This document shows positions 10,377 through 20,946 of a stretch of 64,000 nt of DNA, one piece after another. Position 1 is the first letter of the stretch. The number at the start of each line of letters is the position of its first letter. The translations under genes were made by a program, and so were the position numbers. A model generated the notes under the pieces. The model had not been told where the DNA came from and searched no databases. It saw only the letters and a program-made list of their open reading frames with translations. This DNA is from Prochlorococcus sp. AG-409-M05 (GTDB lineage Bacteria > Cyanobacteriota > Cyanobacteriia > PCC-6307 > Cyanobiaceae), in the NCBI GenBank assembly GCA_003215435.1, contig QCKJ01000001.1:1-64000 (forward strand). The letters are read 5' to 3'.

Positions 10377-11288
10377 ATGGAAGCAAACACCTCACAAATG
10401 GACTATGTCCTCCCCAATGAATTAGTAGATGGAATGATTGCCGCGGGTGGTAAGAAATCTACTGTAAGTACAAAAAACTTACTAGTAAGAGGTTTTTACT
10501 CTGGTGCAATACTTGGTTTAGCGACATGTCTAGCAATAACAGTAGGAATTCAATCTGGGATGCCTTTCCTGGGCTCAGTTATTTTCCCGTTTGGCTTTGC
10601 AAGCATAGTGCTTTTTGGTATGGAGCTAGTTACTGGAAACTTTGCTCTATTGCCTATGGCAACTTGGGCGGGTAAATCCTCATGGAAAGCTACATTTCGA
10701 AATTGGAGTTGGGTCTGGATAGGTAATTTCTTAGGCACATTACTTGTAGCAGTTTTACTTTCAATTAGTTTGACAAGCGCAGGAACTATTGCCCCTTTAT
10801 CTGCTGCTGAAGGAGGAAAAGGTTGGGCCATTGTTGCATCCAAGCTTATATCTATCAATCAATTAAATGTTCTTACTAAGTACGAGTCTCTAGGAAGTAC
10901 AGGATTTTTCCTAGCCTTTATAAGAGGTGTTATTGCTAACTGGCTTGTATGTCTTGGAGTCACAATGGCTCTAGTAAGTAAAAGTGTCCCAGGGAAACTT
11001 CTTGCTTGTTGGCTACCAATTACTGCGTTTCAGACAATGGGAATGGAGCACATCGTTGTTAATATGTTTTTGCATACAGCAGGCCCTCTTCTTGGCTCTG
11101 GAGTCCCATTCAGTAAGGTTATTTTTTGGAATTTCCTGCCAGTTACTATTGGCAACATTATTGGGGGAATGGTTTTTATAGGGATGCTCTTTTACAGCAC
11201 CCATCGAACAAAGATGTCCAATGTTCTTCCCACAGTCCATGATGAAAAGTTGGAACGAGAACTAGCAGCAGAACTTGGTGCACGCTAA
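10377..11288 (+). CDS. focA: Formate/nitrite transporter family (FocA/NirC)
   Basis: Multi-TM FNT family protein (FGMELVTGNFALLP, RGVIANWLVCLGVTMAL, GMEHIVVNMF). Confidence 0.93.
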   Translation: MEANTSQMDYVLPNELVDGMIAAGGKKSTVSTKNLLVRGFYSGAILGLATCLAITVGIQSGMPFLGSVIFPFGFASIVLFGMELVTGNFALLPMATWAGKSSWKATFRNWSWVWIGNFLGTLLVAVLLSISLTSAGTIAPLSAAEGGKGWAIVASKLISINQLNVLTKYESLGSTGFFLAFIRGVIANWLVCLGVTMALVSKSVPGKLLACWLPITAFQTMGMEHIVVNMFLHTAGPLLGSGVPFSKVIFWNFLPVTIGNIIGGMVFIGMLFYSTHRTKMSNVLPTVHDEKLERELAAELGAR

Positions 11289-11304
11289 AGCCAAAGAAAT
11301 ATCT

Positions 11305-12018
11305 ATGGCCTTGAATCAAAACTCCATCTGGGAAAAACTCAACCAATCACGCAAGGTTCCCCTCGAGCCTTGCTGGTTGGGTAAGGTTTATTCCCTTGAT
11401 CTTCAAGCAGATCTTCGCTTTGCGATAACTGAGCAACTGGGGTTGCTAAGCAATAACGGTTGGCCAGTTTTAGAGTTATTAATCAACGAAGCAGGGGCTC
11501 AACCAGAGCTAATTTATGCTGCCGGACTTTGTCACCAAGCTGAGGCAAAAACATGGTTACTAAAGCTGCTCAATGAACAGAGCCATCTAAAGCTTCCAAT
11601 ACTCCAAGCACTTGCCTGTTGGGGAGGGGAGCTCCCAATTGCACTCCTTAGAGATGTCTTAAGTGAAAAGTCCCAACCAATTATCTTGGCAGGTTTGGAA
11701 TTACTAAAATTCAAAGTCCATCAACTCAGCGATGAAATTCTTCTGGAGCTTGTTGAGAAGCCATTAATGGATTTTCGTGATCCAGTTGTGTTATCAACCA
11801 TTAGAGTTTTACAACGAAGAAATAGTGCTGCAATCACTTTACGAATTGCGGAAATCGCTAAGAATGGATCAACAGTATCTGCTCGTGCAGCGGTTCTTGC
11901 CCTAAGCTGTATAGCTACTTCCGATAGTCTTACAACACTGTCCAATCTACTGAAGATACTCCCAAAAGGCGCCATAAGAGAAATGGCCAAAAAGCAACTG
12001 CAACTCCAATACACATAG
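11305..12018 (+). CDS. HEAT-repeat-like protein downstream of focA, putative nitrite-assimilation accessory protein
   Basis: Helical HEAT-like repeats; start taken at MALNQNSIWEK inside ORF 11275..12018; colinear with nirA/focA. Confidence 0.6.
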   Translation: MALNQNSIWEKLNQSRKVPLEPCWLGKVYSLDLQADLRFAITEQLGLLSNNGWPVLELLINEAGAQPELIYAAGLCHQAEAKTWLLKLLNEQSHLKLPILQALACWGGELPIALLRDVLSEKSQPIILAGLELLKFKVHQLSDEILLELVEKPLMDFRDPVVLSTIRVLQRRNSAAITLRIAEIAKNGSTVSARAAVLALSCIATSDSLTTLSNLLKILPKGAIREMAKKQLQLQYT

Positions 12019-12259
12019 GAAAAGATAGAAAAAAGAAGAAGCTCTTGAGATTAAGGCTTTATTCAAACCAAGTAGAAAAGTGAATAAGAAAAGAAGTTAA
12101 TCAATTTTTTTTTTACTGTGATGGCATGGCAAAAAACATTAAAGGTCAGGGGATTAAAAGGAGTCGATGAATACAAACCTTTTCAAATTTTTATCCTATA
12201 AACTCAATTATTAAAAGATCCTCACAAGCGATCGTGATAAGAGGCTGGTTAATCAGTTA

Positions 12260-12814
12260 ATGTTACTAGCAAGAAGAAACTCAACTACATCCAAGAACGT
12301 GACTCTATTTACCCTCCAGAAGCAATTACTTGAAGAGATTGCTTCAAAGAGAAGTCAAAAGGGGTTCTCTTCGAATGAAATGATTGTGGTCATAGTGGCC
12401 ATTGGAATTCTTGCCTCTATCGCTAGTCCAATATGGATTCCTGTGATCGAAATGGCTGAGGTATTAATCGCAGAGAAATACTTACTTGGTGCTGTAAGGG
12501 AATGCCAAATGGCATTAATCAATGATGAAGAATATCCTACTTATACTTTGCCACCTCAGGAAATAGGATTGATTAGTACTAGAAGATTTCAATTCCCAAG
12601 TAGTGGAGAAGATGGAGAATGCTTGAGTCCTACTAGCGGAAATATTCTTACTGCTTTTAGAACCAGTTCAGACCAATCAACTTCAACTTATGACCTAAAT
12701 ATTAATGTAATTACCGGAGAAAAAACTACAGATGGCAATCTCCCTAACTGGCTTGACTGGTGGGAAGGAGTTTATTCACCATTCATCCCAGAAGATGATC
12801 CTTTATTGCCTTAA
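12260..12814 (+). CDS. Type IV prepilin-like protein
   Basis: Prepilin motif KG|FSSNEMIVVIVAIGILASIASPIWIPV with Glu at +5. Confidence 0.75.
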   Translation: MLLARRNSTTSKNVTLFTLQKQLLEEIASKRSQKGFSSNEMIVVIVAIGILASIASPIWIPVIEMAEVLIAEKYLLGAVRECQMALINDEEYPTYTLPPQEIGLISTRRFQFPSSGEDGECLSPTSGNILTAFRTSSDQSTSTYDLNINVITGEKTTDGNLPNWLDWWEGVYSPFIPEDDPLLP

Positions 12815-13113
12815 AATAATTTCCTATTCGCCAATGGAAGTTCAATAGATATATAATTAAATTAGAATTCATAGTTCATTTCTATTGCTTTTACCATTCT
12901 TTAAAGCTTATCATCGAATATCTTTCTCATCGCTTTCCCGCCAAAATCATAGATCTAGATTCTCTCTGGAGATAGCATTTAGTCTATTCCCTAAGTTTAT
13001 AAGTAATTATTTAGTCGGTGAGACAGGAGGCAGGATCTTTTCCAGTTAGAAAATTTCTATTTAGCCCCCAGCAAAGGTTAGGAATAATCAAAACAAAGTA
13101 AGTGAGAAATTCC

Positions 13114-14184
13114 TTACTTAATCCAGGGAGGAGTAGGTGATGGGTCTAAGCCTAAGCCAGACAATGAATCTGAAGATGATTGGCCTGGGCCAGAACCTGA
13201 GTTTGATCTTGAAGTCGTTTGAGGCACTCGACGTTGGACTTGGTTACGAGGACCCAGTCCCTGCTCTGGTGGGCCTGGTTCAGATACTTGGAGTTTATCT
13301 GGCCCAACGGATTGTTCGCCTGATCTTGTGGTGGAAGGTCCTGAGGAAGTCCCTGAGGAAGTCCCTGACTCTGAGCCGCTCTGAGAACTACTTGCTGAAG
13401 AGAGTGACTTTCCTTTTGTCTTCTTCGGACCACCCGTCTTCTCGCAATCCGGTCCTTCGCAAGGCCGCGGAAGGGGACGAAGATCACCATCGCAATCCGG
13501 TCCTTCGCAAGGCCGCGGAAGGGGATTCCCGTCGTCTATTTCACCTCTTGAGACTGGAATAGTACCGCAGGTTATATAAGACTTTTCTCCTCTGTCAGAA
13601 GCTTTGAATGAATATTCTAAGACCCGAGAAATTCCATTTGTAGCGTTATAACAACCAACCACTGCACTTCCATTACTTGCAAAGCTCACTCCATTTGGAT
13701 TGGCTTTTACCTGATAAATTCTATTTTCATCGGCTGTTGTATGCGTTCTCCATTCAACCTTATAATTTCCTGATGATGAATAAAAAAGGGGATCGTTATT
13801 TCCTACTGAAACAGGTATTGATCCCTTGCAAACTAAAGCACCTTCTATCTCAACATTTTCAGCGATACATTTCTGAAATCTTGCCAACTTAGACAGCTGG
13901 CCCATATTCTCCGGAAGTTCTGCATATAAGCCGTAATACCCCTGGGCACCTCTTACCATGGCAGAAACAATCAAACTAGCTTCCTTCTGCTTAGCTTTAT
14001 GAGAAGCAGGCTTGAACTGTGGGATTGCTAATACAGAAAGGATTCCAACAACCGACAACACAATAATAATTTCAACAGTAGCGATCCCATCTTCTTTCTT
14101 TGAGAAGAAGTCTCTAATTACTGGAGGTAGGAATGCAGTCTTGGAGAACGTCTTAACCTGTTGATCGCATGTGAATCCTAGCAA
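13114..14184 (-). CDS. Type IV pilin-like protein with long Ser/Gly/Pro-rich C-terminal tail
   Basis: Prepilin motif G|IATVEIIIVLSVVGILSVLAIPQF; pilin globular region similar to ORF 33526..34224; tail with two PLPRPCEGPDC repeats and low-complexity region. Confidence 0.82.
   Translation of the reverse strand: MLGFTCDQQVKTFSKTAFLPPVIRDFFSKKEDGIATVEIIIVLSVVGILSVLAIPQFKPASHKAKQKEASLIVSAMVRGAQGYYGLYAELPENMGQLSKLARFQKCIAENVEIEGALVCKGSIPVSVGNNDPLFYSSSGNYKVEWRTHTTADENRIYQVKANPNGVSFASNGSAVVGCYNATNGISRVLEYSFKASDRGEKSYITCGTIPVSRGEIDDGNPLPRPCEGPDCDGDLRPLPRPCEGPDCEKTGGPKKTKGKSLSSASSSQSGSESGTSSGTSSGPSTTRSGEQSVGPDKLQVSEPGPPEQGLGPRNQVQRRVPQTTSRSNSGSGPGQSSSDSLSGLGLDPSPTPPWIK
13443..13525. repeat. Two 35-bp identical units (48-bp period) inside pilin tail
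   Basis: CGCAATCCGGTCCTTCGCAAGGCCGCGGAAGGGGA at 13443-13477 and 13491-13525. Confidence 0.9.
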
Positions 14185-14230
14185 TAAATTTAACCTCTTT
14201 TGATTATTTAGATTTTCTCAATCAATTTGC

Positions 14231-15055
14231 TTACTGAGGCAGCTTCTTACGATAAGTTGCTTGAAATATAAAAGGTGCAGACGAGATAGACTTTACTTCT
14301 ACTCCATTTCCATATACTTCCAAGTTAGTCTTAGCTGTAATATTGAAATCTCCATCAGAACCTTCTTTCAAGGTTATCGGTGATGATAACTCGATCATAT
14401 AAAACATGTACTTAACCTTGTCACCATAGGTCTCTGTAAAGTCTTCTCCTAAACCAATTCCAGTTAACTGATATCCATTATAGTTAACTTCACATCGAGA
14501 AGAGGTACCACCATTGTTATCACAATAATCATTATCTCCATCACTAACTCCTCTCCAATTTTTTAATTTTACTATAAATTCAGCTGGATCCCCTGCAGAT
14601 GTTTTTAGATTTCCTATACTAGGGCCCGCTGTTCTCCAAGTTGTCTTTCCACTAGTATATTTACCGGAGCTTATAAAGCCATTTTTCAAAACTATAGTTA
14701 AGTACTTATATGTGCCTGGTTTAATCTTATCTCTACCTATTTTTGGAAGTTTATATTTGCCACCTTTTGCCAATTGACTTCTATAAAGATTCCCCTTGCC
14801 ATTAAACAAAGTTATGCATCCTGAGCCTGCATAATCTGATGAAATGCGAAATGCAGGGAAAGGACTTTTTTGGCAAATATCTACTCTATAAGTGTCTAGT
14901 TTATATGAACTAGGTTTAATCAAACAAGCAGTTTTATCTGGGATCTGTCCTCTACATTTAATAATGTTAGAAGCGGAGTTCACAGGTTGATTCCAAATCG
15001 CATTCAACCCTCCGAAAGATGTCAACAATAAAAATAATAAAGTTCGATTTTTCAT
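14231..15055 (-). CDS. Hypothetical secreted protein upstream of modular pilin
   Basis: 274 aa, N-terminal signal peptide, Cys-containing; same strand, just upstream of the 13114-14184 pilin. Confidence 0.7.
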   Translation of the reverse strand: MKNRTLLFLLLTSFGGLNAIWNQPVNSASNIIKCRGQIPDKTACLIKPSSYKLDTYRVDICQKSPFPAFRISSDYAGSGCITLFNGKGNLYRSQLAKGGKYKLPKIGRDKIKPGTYKYLTIVLKNGFISSGKYTSGKTTWRTAGPSIGNLKTSAGDPAEFIVKLKNWRGVSDGDNDYCDNNGGTSSRCEVNYNGYQLTGIGLGEDFTETYGDKVKYMFYMIELSSPITLKEGSDGDFNITAKTNLEVYGNGVEVKSISSAPFIFQATYRKKLPQ

Positions 15056-15606
15056 AATAGAAATCTAGTACTCAATAACTTAAACAGGTCATTACCCTTC
15101 TAGTTCGACTTTAGGAGTTCTAGCATTAGAATTCTTCCTCAAGGTTTCAGTTCAATTTAAGGAATTATACAAGTTTTTGAAGCATTAAGTTCCACCTGAA
15201 AGCTTTTCAATAGGTTTGATCAGTCCTTTGCTTGTATCTATATCAACATTCGGATACAAAAGAGGAGGCAATCCTCAACATTACTTAGCAGAAGATTTAA
15301 CCAGAGATGTTTGTTTTTTTGTTGAATTCGCAGCAGAAAGGCCAGAAATTGAATTATTCTCCTAATTATGAAGTAACAGTTGAACTCTTCAAGTTCGAGG
15401 CATTGAACTAACCTAAGGGATAGGTCAACGTGCCGCTTAGAAGAAAAATATCTTACCTGCTTTAACCACGGCTCTTGATCCATCAAGGGTAACCCTATGA
15501 GGAAATTCCGTGTAAATAACCTGAGAAGTGTGCTGCCTCTCATTAACTATTACTTGACACTCATCAAAGTGGTAGTTAACTAGTTTTTAAATAGCTAAAC
15601 AAAGCT

Positions 15607-15840
15607 ATGTATCCAGAAGGTTGGTTAATGGACCCTCAAGGGAGGAGGTTTTTCTATTTCGAGAAAGATCCTATGAATCCGATATACGAGGGGTACATAG
15701 GGCTCTGGTTTACTACTGGAGATAGTTCGAAGGAATTTAAATTTAGGAAAAGAACTTCCAAAACTAAAGCTTTAACCCAATGGACTGATCTCGTCAATCA
15801 AGGATGGATAGTAATTGAAGATATAGAACAAGCTGCATAA
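15607..15840 (+). CDS. Small hypothetical protein (77 aa)
   Basis: ORF track; normal composition. Confidence 0.5.
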   Translation: MYPEGWLMDPQGRRFFYFEKDPMNPIYEGYIGLWFTTGDSSKEFKFRKRTSKTKALTQWTDLVNQGWIVIEDIEQAA

Positions 15841-15902
15841 CCTCTTTCTAAGAGTCATTACGCAACCATGTCGATTTCTGTAAAACCAATTAAGAAATTA
15901 AA

Positions 15903-16064
15903 ATGTTCAGGCTACTTATCCGAAGGCATCAATCAAAGATCAGTAGGTGGAAAGCAAAGTTTGGTTTAAGTGATTATCAAATCTTCTGGATGGGCTTTGG
16001 TGAAGGCCTTCTTATTGGAATTTGCCTTGGTGTTGGAGCCGCCTGGTTCCATGTGACAGGCTAA
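15903..16064 (+). CDS. Small single-TM hypothetical protein (53 aa)
   Basis: MFRLLIRRHQSKISRWKAKFGLSDYQIFWMGFGEGLLIGICLGVGAAWFHVTG*. Confidence 0.5.
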   Translation: MFRLLIRRHQSKISRWKAKFGLSDYQIFWMGFGEGLLIGICLGVGAAWFHVTG

Positions 16065-16313
16065 GACATTTTCCAAAGAAAATGTGAAGCAACAGAAAGA
16101 AACCCATAAATACAACGATCATCAATTTTATGTAGCAATCTCATTTAGAATAAAGGAATTGATTCATTCTTAGATTCTTCGTATATTGAGGCAAAGAGTA
16201 AAGGTATCCGCGAAATCCAAAAATAACTTTCAATCATCTATAAAGTTACCGTAATTCACCAGAAGACTTGCCTCAAATTCTTTCAATATTTAGAGAGATG
16301 ACTGGGATTTTTT

Positions 16314-16496
16314 CTAGTGTTTTTTTAAGGTATCATTATCTATTCGGCAATAGTAATTGGTGAGCTTGTATATATGTTCAATTGTAAGGCAACTAATGGG
16401 AGAAGTTGCAGGTATTTCAAGAAGAGTGCAAACAGCAAGCAAGTCATCAGTGCTTACATTCAACTTTTTCGCAAGCTCTAAAATTCTGATCGTCAT
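16314..16496 (-). CDS. Standalone IF2 N-terminal-like domain protein (60 aa)
   Basis: MTIRILELAKKLNVSTDDLLAVCTLLEIP resembles IF2_N domains. Confidence 0.6.
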   Translation of the reverse strand: MTIRILELAKKLNVSTDDLLAVCTLLEIPATSPISCLTIEHIYKLTNYYCRIDNDTLKKH

Positions 16497-16846
16497 AGCT
16501 CCATGAGGGGATGATATGAGTTTGGGTCATGGGCTGAGCTAACTCTAGGGGTTAAACCGTGCAAGTGAAATCAGTTCTATAATCACAGTCTTCGTAAAAA
16601 AGGGCATATATATTGAGGCAATTCCCTGTTGAAATCTAATTAAAGGGTGAGAAGGTGAATTGTGGACAGTGGGTATTCAGGTTCAAGGTAGTAAGGAAGG
16701 TAACAAACACACAAAGCTTTTAAAAAGCATATTTTTGCAATTAATTTGTTCTGTTAAACGCCCTAAACGTGAATTAAAAGGAAGTCTGTTCGCTAAAGTT
16801 TAGTTTTTGAGCATAATGTTGTTAAGAAAGAAATCTAGAAAAGAAA

Positions 16847-17416
16847 ATGCGCATCTTGATCCTTTTTCTTTGGTTACTTACTGGAATAGTTACAGGTGTG
16901 GTTGCTTCTGACAAAGGTCATGGTTTTGGTTCATGGGCTCTAGCTGGTTTCTTGCTAGGTCCTATTGGATTAATAGCAGCAGCAGGGTTATCTGATCAAA
17001 AGCTTAGAGGATACATTAGTAGATCAATACAATCCCAGTACACTCGGCCTGCTCAAAACACTCAAAGGCTTATAGAACAAAACTATCTAGATTTAGATTC
17101 AGCTCCTAAGTTGCTCAACGAAAGTCAACGCACTTTTCAGCTTCAAGAGTATGAAAAAAACAAATATATTGGAGATTTTCTATTGGATAGAGATGCCTCT
17201 GAAGATCAAATATGGATGAAGGTACTTGAACTACTTGAATTTCGCAGGCCAGCTATAGTTGCCTTAACTGATCGTTCAAAGTCAAATATAACTCTGGCAA
17301 AAACAGGTAGGAGTGCTTGCATAGTTTGTAAATCGGATGGGGAAAAGCTCGCCTTAGCATATGCAAAAGAAAGTCCACATGAGGATATTTTGTATTGGCA
17401 GCTCAGAGTCTATTGA
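16847..17416 (+). CDS. Hypothetical membrane protein (189 aa)
   Basis: N-terminal two-TM Gly-rich segment, soluble C-terminus. Confidence 0.6.
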   Translation: MRILILFLWLLTGIVTGVVASDKGHGFGSWALAGFLLGPIGLIAAAGLSDQKLRGYISRSIQSQYTRPAQNTQRLIEQNYLDLDSAPKLLNESQRTFQLQEYEKNKYIGDFLLDRDASEDQIWMKVLELLEFRRPAIVALTDRSKSNITLAKTGRSACIVCKSDGEKLALAYAKESPHEDILYWQLRVY

Positions 17417-17497
17417 ATACTTTTTGGAATCTGCTTAGAAGAATAACTCAAATGCTAATATAAAATAATAATTATTCTATATACTAGATTCAAAGAA

Positions 17498-18328
17498 ATG
17501 GTTTCGGATCAAATCTTAGTTATAGAAACTATTTTTTCTTTCATGATGGGCTGCTGTTTTGGAAGCTTTATTAACGTAATAATTTATCGATTACCTCATG
17601 GTCAATCAATCCTTGTACCAAGAAGTTATTGTGTAAAATGCAAACATAGAATTAGTTTTCTTGAAAATATTCCTTTAGTTAGCTGGGTCTTTTTAAGGGC
17701 TAAATGCAGATACTGTAGGCAAAGAATATCAGTTATATACCCTTTATTAGAACTAATCTGTGGTTTTTTATTTGTGATATCTAATTATTCCGAACCGTCA
17801 ATCTTTGCAATTAATTCTAAATATATTATAACAATACTCGGATGGATTTTCTTCTCATTACTTCTCCCATTAGCAATACTCGATATAAAATATTTTTGGC
17901 TGCCTGAATCTATTTGCAAAATTGGCATAATATCTGGAATATTGTCCTCAGTGATAATAGAAACGTTATATATCTCTTCTAGTAAATATCTGATAACCTT
18001 AAGCTCAATAATAGCTGCCTTGCTAGGGTATATAGTCTTTCAATTGATAAGTGAGATTGGATTAAGAGTTTTCCATAAACCTGCAATGGGTAAGGGGGAT
18101 TCAAAACTTACTGCATTGATAGGTTCTTGGCTGGGAATAAAAGGGACTTTCATCACTATTTGGCTAGCTTTTAACCTTGCAGGGATATTTGTAATCATAG
18201 GTTTAATTTCAAAGAGAATTAAAAGGAATCAAAAAATTCCGTTTGGCACCTTTCTTGTATTATCTGGAATGTCAGTATGGCATTTTGGGAATGATGCCTT
18301 TACACAGATAATGTACTTTGGCAAATAA
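17498..18328 (+). CDS. pilD: Prepilin peptidase / N-methyltransferase
   Basis: GSFINVIIYRLP, paired CxxC motifs (CVKC/CRYC), GKGDSKL active-site motif. Confidence 0.93.
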   Translation: MVSDQILVIETIFSFMMGCCFGSFINVIIYRLPHGQSILVPRSYCVKCKHRISFLENIPLVSWVFLRAKCRYCRQRISVIYPLLELICGFLFVISNYSEPSIFAINSKYIITILGWIFFSLLLPLAILDIKYFWLPESICKIGIISGILSSVIIETLYISSSKYLITLSSIIAALLGYIVFQLISEIGLRVFHKPAMGKGDSKLTALIGSWLGIKGTFITIWLAFNLAGIFVIIGLISKRIKRNQKIPFGTFLVLSGMSVWHFGNDAFTQIMYFGK

Positions 18329-18469
18329 AATCGTTTAGATTCGTATGTGATTAATCTTGCAGAGTTTTAGTAAAATACTGGAAGTTGCTTTTAATAAGAA
18401 TCTAATAAATAAGTCAATAAACTATTTAAGAGTAAAGGGATATAGTGCCTAGTTAAGATACTTTCGTCT

Positions 18470-19837
18470 TCAACCAGCAGTAGACATCATGCTAAACATT
18501 GGTAAATACATAGCTATTAATATTACTCCAACGAAAACAGCGACGAAAACTATCAGCAATGGCTCCATTATGGAGGTTAAAGCTTTGACACTTGCAGACA
18601 CTTCATCTTCATAAAAGTCAGCCAATTTGGTAATCATTTGACTAAGCTCTCCTGTCTCTTCACCAATTCTGAACATTGATGTAAACATAATGGGTATCAC
18701 TGGCTCTTGATCTAAGACCCTATAAATAGGGTTACCAGATTGTATATCACTATGCATCTTATCTATTATTCTGCCAAATACTCTGTTTGATATAGTTCTT
18801 TTTGCGATGGATAATGCCTCTAGGATCGGAACACCTGCAGAGTTAAGTGATGATAATGTCCTAGAAAAGTTTGCCAAGCAGGATTTAGTAACTAGATCTT
18901 TAGTAATAGGTAATTTCAATAAAGTTTTATCATACCACCAAAGAACAATAGGCTTGCTAGATATATATCGATAAAGCCAGTATATTGCAAATCCAGTAGG
19001 AATAGCTTTTAGATAAAATGCTACTGATTTTAGCAATTCAGAAAAATCAACTAACATTTGTGTTATCGCTGGCAAATCAGCCCCAGATTGATCATATATT
19101 TCCACAAATATCGGTATAACAAATATCATCATCAGAAAAATAACTACTGTTGTAAGAGTTGCTATAGCAATGGGGTATGCCAAAGCACTTTTTATATGAC
19201 CTTTGATTTTTGCTAAGCTTTCTAATAATTTAGCCTGGCGATCTAATGTATCAGGGAGTAAACCAGCAGTTTCTCCAGCTGAGACAAGAGCTCTATACAT
19301 TTCATTAAATACTTCTGGATATTTATCAAGCATTTCAGACATTGTCGATCCTTGACTTATCCCTAATGCAATTTCATTAAATGAATACTGTATTGATGTG
19401 TTTTCTGAAGTCTCCGAAATTATTTTCAAAGCTTCTAATAATGGTAAGCCAGTTCGGATCATTGAAGCTAATTGCTTTGTTGCAACAGCCAAGTCTTTTG
19501 TAGGAGGAGCCTTTACTCTTCTACCTTCCATCGATTTAGGTTTTACTATCTGCTTCTTCGCTCGCAACCCCCCCATATCTCCTTCTAAGTACTCTTTTCT
19601 TTCTTTAATCTTTTGGTCTACATATGTTTTTAAAATAGAAATTTTTGCTTTCTGCCTCTTTCTTACTCTTTTGTTTTTTACTGGCAGAACATTCTCCATT
19701 TTTTTTTGTATTATCTGATTCTCATTCTCTGAATCACTATCAGAATTAGTAACCTTGACTTTTCTTCTGATTCGGGCTTTCTCCATCAAGCCTCTTAGTT
19801 TAGGGTTGTGAATATATTTATAGTCCACTAATATCAA
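18470..19837 (-). CDS. pilC: Type IV pilus inner-membrane platform protein PilC (GspF family)
   Basis: F-domain repeats: TKQLASMIRTGLPLLEALKIISE, GETAGLLPDTLDR, IMEPLLIVFVAVFVGVILIAMYLPMF. Confidence 0.93.
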   Translation of the reverse strand: MILVDYKYIHNPKLRGLMEKARIRRKVKVTNSDSDSENENQIIQKKMENVLPVKNKRVRKRQKAKISILKTYVDQKIKERKEYLEGDMGGLRAKKQIVKPKSMEGRRVKAPPTKDLAVATKQLASMIRTGLPLLEALKIISETSENTSIQYSFNEIALGISQGSTMSEMLDKYPEVFNEMYRALVSAGETAGLLPDTLDRQAKLLESLAKIKGHIKSALAYPIAIATLTTVVIFLMMIFVIPIFVEIYDQSGADLPAITQMLVDFSELLKSVAFYLKAIPTGFAIYWLYRYISSKPIVLWWYDKTLLKLPITKDLVTKSCLANFSRTLSSLNSAGVPILEALSIAKRTISNRVFGRIIDKMHSDIQSGNPIYRVLDQEPVIPIMFTSMFRIGEETGELSQMITKLADFYEDEVSASVKALTSIMEPLLIVFVAVFVGVILIAMYLPMFSMMSTAG

Positions 19838-19860
19838 TAAGGGGAAAAGTTAAATAGCAT

Positions 19861-20946
19861 TTATTTACTGCTATTAACATTGACTGAAGAGTTAATCTCA
19901 TCTAATAATGTCTTCAAAACATTAGGTCGATTACATTTAAAAGTAGCTTCATCTGTAGTTATTAGACCTTTAGCGACAAGTTGAGACAAGCTTTGTTCCA
20001 ACGTTTGCATACCAAACTTACCTCCTATTTGAATTGCTGAGTAAACTTGCGATGCCTTTGCCTCACGAATCAAATTAGCTATCGCATTATTATTAACTAG
20101 AATTTCAGCTGCAAGAGATCGCTTATTATCCGTTGTCTTGCAAAGTGTTTGTGATATCACACCTATGAGGGATGAGGACAACTGAACCCTAACTTGCATC
20201 TGCTGAGAAGTAGGAAATACGTCGATTATCCTGTCAATGGTTTGAGATGCAGATGAAGTATGCAAAGTGCCCATTACAAGATGGCCTGTTTCAGCAGCAG
20301 TTATAGCTAAACTGATTGTCTCCAAATCTCTCATTTCGCCTACCAAGATAATATCGGGATCTTCACGCAATGCAGATCGAAGTGCTTTAGAGAAAGAATT
20401 AGTATCTTCTCCTACTTCTCTTTGTCTAACTAAACAGTTTTTATTCTCGTAGATAAACTCAATAGGGTCCTCTATTGTCAGTATGTGATGTGCACTATTA
20501 GTGTTAATCCAATCAATAGAGCTAGCTAAAGTTGTAGTTTTTCCAGAGCCTGTAGGTCCAGTAACTAGCATAAGACCTCTAGGTCTATTTAAAAGCTGTT
20601 GAACACTATCAGGTAGTCCTATTTTTGAGAAGCTAGGTATATTCGTACTTAATGCCCTCATTACACAAGAAATTTTCCCACGATCTAAAAAGATATTTAT
20701 TCTGAATCTTGCTATTCCTTCCAATCCATAACTGCAGTCAAACTCCTTTTCTTCATCAAAAATTGCAAGTCTTTTTTCGCCAAGAATACTTACTAGGTCT
20801 TGTCTTAACTCTGAGCATGAAAATGTCGAACTGGATGCCGGTAATATTTGACCTTGTACTCGAAAGTAAGGAATACTATCACCAGTTAAGTGAAGGTCAG
20901 AGCCATTTCTTTTAACTAGCTCTGTCATTAGGTCTGTAAGTTTCAT
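19861..20946 (-). CDS. pilT: Type IV pilus retraction ATPase
   Basis: GPTGSGKTTT Walker A, AIRM-like ALREDPDIILVGEMRDLETI, His box GHLVMGTLHTSSASQTIDRI. Confidence 0.95.
   Translation of the reverse strand: MKLTDLMTELVKRNGSDLHLTGDSIPYFRVQGQILPASSSTFSCSELRQDLVSILGEKRLAIFDEEKEFDCSYGLEGIARFRINIFLDRGKISCVMRALSTNIPSFSKIGLPDSVQQLLNRPRGLMLVTGPTGSGKTTTLASSIDWINTNSAHHILTIEDPIEFIYENKNCLVRQREVGEDTNSFSKALRSALREDPDIILVGEMRDLETISLAITAAETGHLVMGTLHTSSASQTIDRIIDVFPTSQQMQVRVQLSSSLIGVISQTLCKTTDNKRSLAAEILVNNNAIANLIREAKASQVYSAIQIGGKFGMQTLEQSLSQLVAKGLITTDEATFKCNRPNVLKTLLDEINSSVNVNSSK

Noticed and set aside
13152-13490. 112-aa minus-strand ORF
   Set aside because: Alternative frame of the same pilin tail; repetitive codons give a spurious ORF
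13137-13562. 141-aa plus-strand ORF
   Set aside because: Antisense to the repetitive tail of the pilin gene 13114-14184; open only because of the low-complexity composition
15238-15543. 101-aa minus ORF
   Set aside because: Unusual Leu/Phe-rich composition, no recognisable family; probably chance ORF in AT-rich intergenic DNA
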